NCBI GenBank assembly: GCA_028293365.1
Contig: JAQGOX010000948.1
Coordinates: forward strand, 1-8,584
Origin: Verrucomicrobiales bacterium
Lineage (GTDB): Bacteria; Verrucomicrobiota; Verrucomicrobiia; Limisphaerales; SXQI01
DNA: 8,584 nt
Direction: 5' to 3'
The translations under genes were made by a program, and so were the position numbers. Of this stretch, positions 1-4,979 are shown piece by piece. A model generated the notes under the pieces. That model ran no database searches and was not told where the DNA came from. It saw only the letters and a list, made by a program, of their open reading frames with translations. The stretch's first letter is position 1, and every line of letters starts with the position of its first letter.

Positions 1-711
1 CAGATACTCCTCGAATTGTGCGGGCGACAGAATTTTCGCCAGGTCCGATCTGGTGGCCAACCGCAGCTTCGCGACTTCCGCAGGGTCCAGCGGTTTGCCA
101 GCCGCCTTTTGAACCTGCGCATACTCATTGTATCGGCGCGCCGATTCCAGCTCCACGTGCTCGACCGCCTGCCTGGCTTCCGGCGTTACAGTGGAAAGCA
201 CGGCTCCGCCGAAACGCGAGGGCATCGCGGGTGAGCCACTGCTCGAATCCCACCCTGGACCCAAAAGGCTGTCGAGCAATTGTCGTCGTTCCGTTTCCAG
301 TGTGTCCGCTTTTGTCGCGGCGGCCTCCAGCACTTCAGGGTCCGGCTCACTCAACCACCATTGTTGATCGCCGGTAACAATTTCCGTCGCAGAGCGCCGC
401 GCATAGAGCTGATTGACGTCGGCGACGATAATGTCGCGAATAGTGGCGGGAGGACAACCGATTGATTTCAGGTTCGCGATGTATGTCTGGTAGTTATCCG
501 ATTCAACATCGCTCCAGTTAAAATATTGACGCCGTATGATGACGTTGGTTTTAACGCTCTTGTTCAGGGCGAGACCCTGGAGCCGATTCGTGGTATGGGG
601 TTGCGGCGCGATTGAGACTTCGCGCGCCTCACGGACAACCATCCAGGTAAGCAGGGCGTTCAATGCGACCGATACGGCAACCAGGATTCGGGCTCGCAAT
701 GCCATGGGCAT
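1..711 (-). CDS. Membrane-anchored protein of unknown function (partial, C-terminus beyond the left edge)
   Basis: An uninterrupted frame of 237 codons reads leftward from an ATG at 709-711 and leaves the window without a stop, so the C-terminus is missing. A second in-frame ATG lies two codons on, and an in-frame TGA upstream bounds the start. The first 33 residues contain a basic stretch (MALRAR) and a hydrophobic segment at about residues 8-25 (ILVAVSVALNALLTWMVV), which fits a single N-terminal membrane anchor or uncleaved signal with the rest outside the cytoplasm. The soluble part has a patterned section at about residues 60-105 (YFNWSDVES, then IGCPPATIRDIIVADVNQLY), a Glu/Arg-rich probable helix at about 128-147, and a second charged helical section ending in LSPAQFEEYL. 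I recognise no enzyme motif. I recall similar proteins from Verrucomicrobiota but cannot verify it here. It starts 45 bp after the aldo/keto reductase stop on the same strand, so co-transcription is likely. The ribosome binding site is weak (AAGG about 12 nt upstream). Confidence 0.8.
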   Translation of the reverse strand, partial: MPMALRARILVAVSVALNALLTWMVVREAREVSIAPQPHTTNRLQGLALNKSVKTNVIIRRQYFNWSDVESDNYQTYIANLKSIGCPPATIRDIIVADVNQLYARRSATEIVTGDQQWWLSEPDPEVLEAAATKADTLETERRQLLDSLLGPGWDSSSGSPAMPSRFGGAVLSTVTPEARQAVEHVELESARRYNEYAQVQKAAGKPLDPAEVAKLRLATRSDLAKILSPAQFEEYL

Positions 712-756
712 ACAGTCCAACAACCTTAAAATTCGCGCAAATCAAAAGGAAGGGGT

Positions 757-1938
757 TCAACTTTGGCTTAATCGCTTTTTCGGTGCTTCAAAAAGAGTCT
801 CATGCGCCTCGTGCAGAATCGAAGGAATCCTGTCTGCAAAGGGACTGTTTTCCAAAACCCCTCCAAGTTTCCGTTCAGAAATTGTTCCCGCATTTTCTCC
901 CGGGAACCAATGATCTCCCTGGCCCAGAAGGTTGTAGCGCATTTTGCCCCAGTCGACCAAATCCAATGATTTCACATACGTCCAGAGCCGAAGAATTTCG
1001 CTGACGTTAATTTCCCCGGGAACTTCTGTGTAATCGGGAAGGCCGGCAAACCAGTTCCGGCACCAATCCGAACCGAGGCTTTTTTCCATTTCCGCGCGCA
1101 GTCTCATTTCAACTTTCGGCAATACCTGGTCGATTCGATCATAGTATTCCAGCGCTTTGATATGCTCATCGAAATCGGCAGGCCGGGCGGCACCGCAACT
1201 TAAAGTGTGAACTTCCGGGCGCGCTAAACAATAGAGATCGTTGAAAATCATCGGTGAGAGCGGACGGCACAATTCGACGAGTTTCTGGGGCGGCGTGTAA
1301 AGTTTTCCCCCTTTATCATTTGGGCTGATAATAAACACACCCATGTCTCGGGCGTGGGCCGCTTTGATGGCGGGCCAATTCAGATCATTGACGAAATACC
1401 AGTGAACGTTGACGTAATCGAATGCGTCGCTTTCGACTGCTTCAAGAATGATATTGGTGGTGGCGTGAGTCGAAAAGCCGATGAAGCGCGCCCTGCCTTC
1501 GGATTGCAGTTTGCGGGCGGCTTCGACGCAACCGCCCTTGCGTAGAGAATGATTCAGCAATTCGCGGTTGTTTATTCCATGTAGTGAGAGCAGGTCAACG
1601 TGGTCGAGTTTAAGATAATTCATCGACTTTTCGAACGTTGCCAGGAAATCCTGAGCATCGGCATTCGGAGCTACTTTCGTTTGGACGATTATTTTTTCTC
1701 GAGGTATTTTCGGCAGAACTTCACCTAACTGCATTTCCGAAGATCCATACCCGCGCGCGGTCTCAATGTGATTAATCCCCAATTCGAGGGCGCGATGGAT
1801 CGTAGCTTCGAGGTTCGCCTGATTATCTTTGGGGACCTCCGCAGGATCGACATCCTGCCACTTGTATTGATAGCGCATCCCCCCGCAACTTATTACGGGC
1901 ATCAAAATCCCCGTTCGTCCAAAACGCCGATACTTCAT
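757..1938 (-). CDS. Aldo/keto reductase with a cysteine-poor remnant of the C-terminal ferredoxin-like domain
   Basis: The 393-aa protein opens with the typical AKR start MKYRRFGRTG and should form an NAD(P)H-dependent TIM-barrel oxidoreductase in the cytoplasm; the substrate is unknown. The catalytic tetrad region is visible: Glu59 where Asp is usual (IETARGYGSSE), Tyr64, Lys88 (QTKVAP) and His120 (LLSLHG). GFSTH at about residue 157 sits in the later barrel. Residues about 285-393 (EKSLGSDW, EVPGEINVSEILRL, HWFPG) align by eye with the C-terminal domain of COG1453-type reductases, which normally contains a clustered-cysteine iron-sulfur motif ending in PCPxGxxIP. Here only Cys293 remains, so no cluster should bind. 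The ATG at 1936-1938 is chosen because it gives the family N-terminus and has GGAG just upstream, although closely spaced. The frame stays open to 2022, but that extension looks nothing like the family. The ferredoxin gene lies upstream on the same strand beyond a terminator; the membrane protein follows after 45 bp. Confidence 0.9.
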   Translation of the reverse strand: MKYRRFGRTGILMPVISCGGMRYQYKWQDVDPAEVPKDNQANLEATIHRALELGINHIETARGYGSSEMQLGEVLPKIPREKIIVQTKVAPNADAQDFLATFEKSMNYLKLDHVDLLSLHGINNRELLNHSLRKGGCVEAARKLQSEGRARFIGFSTHATTNIILEAVESDAFDYVNVHWYFVNDLNWPAIKAAHARDMGVFIISPNDKGGKLYTPPQKLVELCRPLSPMIFNDLYCLARPEVHTLSCGAARPADFDEHIKALEYYDRIDQVLPKVEMRLRAEMEKSLGSDWCRNWFAGLPDYTEVPGEINVSEILRLWTYVKSLDLVDWGKMRYNLLGQGDHWFPGENAGTISERKLGGVLENSPFADRIPSILHEAHETLFEAPKKRLSQS

Positions 1939-2025
1939 TGCTCCGGAGAGTACAACTGATCGGACCCTCCCGCAACCGTGCACTCTCCCAATGTGGCACG
2001 TCCCCGAAAACCTGGAGGGCAAACG

Positions 2026-2057
2026 AAAACCCCGCAGGTTTTGTTCTGCGGGGTTTT
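2026..2057 (-). terminator. Strong rho-independent terminator after the ferredoxin gene
   Basis: A perfect 12-bp inverted repeat (AAAACCCCGCAG / CTGCGGGGTTTT) encloses an 8-nt loop. It begins 19 nt beyond the ferredoxin stop codon. The stem has a G+C-rich core, and its arms end in four A or four T, so it can act in both orientations. Read on the minus strand it ends in TTTTCGTTTG, an interrupted T-tract. It separates the ferredoxin gene from the aldo/keto reductase, which therefore probably depends on its own promoter or on read-through. Confidence 0.85.
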
Positions 2058-2076
2058 CAGGGAGAAAATCTGGGAG

Positions 2077-2310
2077 CTAGGCTCCGTTGTCACCGATTGC
2101 TTCGACCGGACAGCCCTCTTTAGCTTCTTTGCAAAGCGCTTCTTCTTCCGGCGTGCCGGGCTGCTTGAAAACATAGGAGTAGCCGCCGTCATCGTTGCGC
2201 GTAAAATTTTCCGGGGCGGTTTCCCGGCAGAGATCACAATCAATGCACTGATTATCTACGTAGTACTTGCCGGCTGTATTCTCCGGATATCTATTTGCTA
2301 TGTCGGCCAT
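2077..2310 (-). CDS. Small single-cluster [4Fe-4S] ferredoxin
   Basis: A 77-aa acidic protein with the ferredoxin pattern CIDCDLC (Cys22, Cys25, Cys28) and a distant CPVEAI (Cys67), together the four ligands of one [4Fe-4S] cluster. Cys60 is an additional cysteine outside this pattern. The short loop between the two halves contains DDGGYSYVFKQ, and there is no second CxxCxxC, so this is a one-cluster electron carrier rather than a bacterial 2[4Fe-4S] type. It should act in the cytoplasm as a low-potential electron donor; its partner is not known. The ATG at 2308-2310 gives the natural start MADIANRYPEN. The frame continues upstream to 2385, but the added residues are unlike the family and would span the candidate promoter. 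There is no recognisable Shine-Dalgarno sequence. A strong terminator follows directly. The aldo/keto reductase downstream, which has lost its own iron-sulfur cysteines, is the obvious but unproven candidate partner. Confidence 0.9.
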   Translation of the reverse strand: MADIANRYPENTAGKYYVDNQCIDCDLCRETAPENFTRNDDGGYSYVFKQPGTPEEEALCKEAKEGCPVEAIGDNGA

Positions 2311-2338
2311 AAAGTGTCGTTCACTAAAACTGTTCCAA

Positions 2339-2366
2339 AATTTAGGGTCGAACGGGCAAATATCAA
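2339..2366 (-). promoter_or_regulatory. Candidate sigma70-type promoter for the ferredoxin gene
   Basis: On the minus strand, TTGATA (2361-2366, five of six matches to the -35 consensus) is followed after 16 nt by TAAATT (2339-2344, four of six matches to the -10). Transcription would begin near 2332, giving a leader of about 22 nt before the ferredoxin ATG. This is a match by eye only, and the spacer is one base shorter than ideal. Confidence 0.35.
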
Positions 2367-2403
2367 GCATCATTTGCAGCGGCAAAACGTCGAAAGGATC
2401 GCG

Positions 2404-2466
2404 TTAAAACAGTTTCTTTTTCGTGCCCAATCCAAATCCACCGGCACCGAACCCTTTCAGTTGCAT
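2404..2466 (-). CDS. Possible 20-aa Gly/Phe-rich small protein
   Basis: A short ORF starting at ATG 2464-2466 encodes 20 residues with a glycine-phenylalanine core (KGFGAGGFGLG) and a basic end (TKKKLF), stopping at TAA 2404-2406. AGAGGG lies three to four bases before the ATG, a plausible if close ribosome binding site. The ATG is 11 nt after the stop of the ORF at 2478-2729. Operon-like spacing and a ribosome binding site are the only support; at this length chance is a real alternative. I know of no matching family. Confidence 0.25.
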   Translation of the reverse strand: MQLKGFGAGGFGLGTKKKLF

Positions 2467-2477
2467 GACCCTCTGCG

Positions 2478-2729
2478 TTACAAGGTTTTTTGACCCTTTG
2501 TATTCTTCGTAACCGACCTTTTAATTCTTTGCTGTAGTTCGGCGATAGCCACACGCTCCGCGTCAAGGTTACTTCGAATTCGACCGGATGAAGGTTTTCC
2601 AGACTTTACCCTGTCCTTCTCAGTCATCGGAAGTTTGTCTGAGCTTTCGTTCAATTCTAGATTGTGTTTTGAACTCACTTTGGGGCGCCAACGCCTTCCC
2701 ACGCCGAATTTGTCAGGGAAACTACTCAT
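2478..2729 (-). CDS. Doubtful small basic hypothetical protein
   Basis: An open frame of 83 codons from ATG 2727-2729, or 49 codons from the internal ATG at 2628-2630. The product is rich in Lys, Arg and Ser; residues of the second half (LDAERVAIAELQQRIKRS) could form an amphipathic helix, and the end (KNTKGQKTL) is basic and probably disordered. Neither start has a Shine-Dalgarno sequence. No family is recognised. It lies in the otherwise unexplained gap between the divergent ferredoxin and ppk genes, and is followed 11 nt later by the 20-codon ORF on the same strand. The gap may equally be untranslated or decayed sequence. Confidence 0.25.
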   Translation of the reverse strand: MSSFPDKFGVGRRWRPKVSSKHNLELNESSDKLPMTEKDRVKSGKPSSGRIRSNLDAERVAIAELQQRIKRSVTKNTKGQKTL

Positions 2730-2760
2730 GTGCAAGGAGGTTATTCACCTGTTCGCCTGA

Positions 2761-2841
2761 ATGATCGGCTTTTTGTCCGTTATGTGTCGGAATTATCACT
2801 GGAATGGAACGAAGAGGGATTGTAGCTTCGCCACAATCTAA
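2761..2841 (+). CDS. Possible 26-codon leader ORF coupled to ppk
   Basis: Starting at ATG 2761 this short ORF encodes 26 residues (MIGFLSVMCRNYHW...) and ends in TAA at 2839-2841, where the last A of the stop is the first A of the ppk ATG (TAATG). Such overlap is typical of translational coupling, and ppk has no good ribosome binding site of its own. Against it, the only strong Shine-Dalgarno sequence (AAGGAGG, 2734-2740) lies 20 nt before this ATG, too far to be ideal, and an ORF this short can arise by chance. The peptide has no run of a single amino acid that would suggest classic attenuation. Confidence 0.25.
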   Translation: MIGFLSVMCRNYHWNGTKRDCSFATI

Positions 2842-4979
2842 TGGATTCAAAGATTCCGCCGCAATTTATCAATCGCGAATTGAGCTGGCTCGAGTTCAAT
2901 CAGAGGGTTCTGGATCAGGCTCTTGATCCGAAGACTCCATTGCTCGAACGGCTGAAGTTTTTTTGCATCGCGAGTTCCAACCTGGATGAGTTTTTCGAGG
3001 TGAGGGTTGCTGGCATTAAACAGCAGATTGAAAGCGATGTCGTCGAGCGCACGATCGACGGCCTGACCGCAAGTGAAAACTTTCGCGCCGTTCAACGCCG
3101 GGTTCGGCGCATGGTTGATCAGCTTTATCGCGCGTGGCGGGAGGAGTTAAAGCCAGATCTCGAAAAGAATGCCTTTCGTTTTTTCGAGATTGGGGAACTT
3201 GGCGCCGCGGACCGGGGCTGGGTCGAGAACTATTATCGTGCCGAGGCACGTCCAGTATTGACTCCTCTCGCAATCGATCCGGCGCATCCGTGTCCGCAAT
3301 TGCTGAATAAATCTCTCAATTTGATTGTTCAGGTTGAGATGGTTGAGCAAGGCCAGGCACTGAAACATCTCGCAGTTGTCCAGGTTCCACGTGTGCTACC
3401 GCGACTTTTGAAGCTTCCTCACCCGCAACCTAAACACAGCTATGTTTTCCTGGCGCACCTCATTGGTTTTTATCTCGCAGATCTTTTTCCCGGAACGAAA
3501 TTGCTTGGCTATTGGCAGTTCAGAGTCACGCGGAACAGCGAGCTGTATATCGATGAAGAAGAAGTTGGCAACCTTTTGAAAGCAGTTGAAAATGAATTGC
3601 ATAATCGCCGTAAAGGCGATGCTGTTCGGCTTGAGGTTGAGAAGGATTGTCCGCAGGATATTCGCTCCGCATTGCTCGGAACCCTCCGTCTCGAGGACGA
3701 TGACCTTTACGTGATTGACGGACCGCTCAATCCCACCCGGCTCATGGTGCTATACGAAGGGGACCATTCGCCGGAATTGCGCGATCCCCCTTTCGTTGCT
3801 CCCATCTCCGCTCCTTTTCGCGAGCATGCAGATTTATTTTCGGTTATTCGCGAACACGATGTGCTACTCCATCATCCGTACGAAAATTTCGATAGCGTAG
3901 TCGATTTTTTACAACAGGCAGCGACCGATCCGCGAGTTCTGGCGATTAAACAGACACTTTATCGCACCGGTGGTGATCCTCGAATTGTCGGCGCCCTCAT
4001 GCAGGCGGTTCGCAATGGAAAGCAGGTCACGGCCGTGGTAGAACTTCGCGCGCGCTTCGACGAAGCGAATAATATCCTTTGGGCTGGCAAACTCGAAGAG
4101 GCGGGTGTTCACGTCGTTTATGGGTTGGTGGGTTACAAAATTCACGCGAAGATGTGCATGATTGTCCGGCGCGATGAAGACGCAATCCGCAGGTATGTCC
4201 ATCTCGGGTCTGGTAATTATAACGCGACCACATCGCGTATTTACACCGATGTCAGCCTATTTACCTGCAAGCAGGAGTTTGGTGAAGATGCGACGAATCT
4301 TTTCAACCTGTTGACCGGTATCTGCCAGTTCCAAAACACCAGCAGGTTGCTCGTCGCTCCCTTCCAATTACATGCGACGTTATTGCGTTTGATCGAGCGT
4401 GAGGCAACCAATGCGCGAGCCGGACTTCCCGCGCGAATTATCGCAAAGATGAATGCGTTGGTGGATCAGGAGATCATCGAAGCGCTTTATCGGGCATCGC
4501 AGGCAGGGGTAACTATCGACCTGATTATTCGCGGGATATGTTGTCTCCGTCCTGGAGTGCGCGGATTGAGCGATCACATCCGGGTGATCAGTATTGTCGA
4601 TCGTTTTTTGGAGCACAGTCGCATTTCATACTTTGAAAATGGCTGCCAGCCGGAAATTTTTATCGGCAGCGCCGATTGGATGCCACGCAATTTTTATCGC
4701 CGAATCGAAGTGGTTTTTCCGATCGAGGACGGCACTCTTCGGGAACGCATCACAAGTGAATTCCTGGCCCTGCCCTTGGCTGATAACGTCAAAGCGCGGC
4801 TCTTGCAACCGAACGGCACTTATAACCCTGCGCCTCTAAAGAAAAACTCTCTAGCGCGACGAAGTCAGGGCGAATTCATCAAACTCGCCCTCGGCAAGCC
4901 GGTTTCGAAATCCAAAGTGCGGCAGCCGAAATATCCGGTCGTTCGGCTGGCCAGATCCCCACTCAAAAACAAAACTTGA
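2841..4979 (+). CDS. ppk: Polyphosphate kinase 1
   Basis: PPK1 reversibly transfers the gamma-phosphate of ATP to inorganic polyphosphate at the inner membrane or in the cytoplasm. The 712-aa product has the family order: N domain from about residue 8 (FINRELSWLEFNQRVLDQA), head domain about 120-310, then two phospholipase-D-like catalytic domains about 330-500 and 505-680. His435 (KIHAKM) is the phosphorylated histidine and His454 (YVHLGSGNYN) the second active-site histidine. Arg375 (TLYRTGGD) and Arg405 (ELRARFDEANN) of the metal/phosphate site are present too. All four carry the same residue numbers as in E. coli PPK. The protein is about 24 residues longer than the E. coli enzyme (688 aa), ending in a basic tail: about 14 Lys/Arg and one Glu in residues 666-712. 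ATG 2841 is the only start, because an in-frame TAG at 2823 blocks extension; it has no clear Shine-Dalgarno sequence. The stop codon abuts that of valS on the other strand. Confidence 0.98.
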   Translation: MDSKIPPQFINRELSWLEFNQRVLDQALDPKTPLLERLKFFCIASSNLDEFFEVRVAGIKQQIESDVVERTIDGLTASENFRAVQRRVRRMVDQLYRAWREELKPDLEKNAFRFFEIGELGAADRGWVENYYRAEARPVLTPLAIDPAHPCPQLLNKSLNLIVQVEMVEQGQALKHLAVVQVPRVLPRLLKLPHPQPKHSYVFLAHLIGFYLADLFPGTKLLGYWQFRVTRNSELYIDEEEVGNLLKAVENELHNRRKGDAVRLEVEKDCPQDIRSALLGTLRLEDDDLYVIDGPLNPTRLMVLYEGDHSPELRDPPFVAPISAPFREHADLFSVIREHDVLLHHPYENFDSVVDFLQQAATDPRVLAIKQTLYRTGGDPRIVGALMQAVRNGKQVTAVVELRARFDEANNILWAGKLEEAGVHVVYGLVGYKIHAKMCMIVRRDEDAIRRYVHLGSGNYNATTSRIYTDVSLFTCKQEFGEDATNLFNLLTGICQFQNTSRLLVAPFQLHATLLRLIEREATNARAGLPARIIAKMNALVDQEIIEALYRASQAGVTIDLIIRGICCLRPGVRGLSDHIRVISIVDRFLEHSRISYFENGCQPEIFIGSADWMPRNFYRRIEVVFPIEDGTLRERITSEFLALPLADNVKARLLQPNGTYNPAPLKKNSLARRSQGEFIKLALGKPVSKSKVRQPKYPVVRLARSPLKNKT

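Larger units (their letters stand above)
2311..2840. other. 530-bp gap between divergent ferredoxin and ppk genes
   Basis: This stretch separates the ferredoxin start (minus) from the ppk start (plus), so it must hold promoters for both. It contains the candidate ferredoxin promoter, the two doubtful minus-strand ORFs and the 26-codon ORF before ppk, each listed separately. A consensus Shine-Dalgarno sequence AAGGAGG occurs on the plus strand at 2734-2740 without a well-placed start codon after it. I find no convincing ppk promoter, Pho-box-like repeat, tRNA, rRNA or riboswitch in it. Confidence 0.6.

Noticed and set aside
236..262. tRNA-like stretch around CTCGAATCCCACC
   Set aside because: It resembles a T-arm only in part, no acceptor stem or anticodon arm can be paired, and it lies inside a clear coding frame.
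1939..2022. 28-codon N-terminal extension of the aldo/keto reductase
   Set aside because: The added residues are unlike the family, which begins with MKYRRFGRTG, and the extension would begin right next to the terminator; GGAG precedes the shorter start.
2311..2385. 25-codon N-terminal extension of the ferredoxin
   Set aside because: The family starts near MADIANRYPEN, and the extension overlaps the candidate promoter.
1978..2493. 171-codon plus-strand ORF opposite the ferredoxin gene
   Set aside because: It is the antisense of the well-supported ferredoxin and runs through the terminator hairpin; the product has no recognisable features.
2363..2566. 67-codon minus-strand ORF
   Set aside because: It overlaps the other small frames and the ferredoxin promoter candidate, has no ribosome binding site and reads like a shadow frame.
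2734..2740. AAGGAGG as the direct ribosome binding site of a gene
   Set aside because: No ATG, GTG or TTG follows at 5-10 nt with an open frame; the next ATG is 20 nt away.
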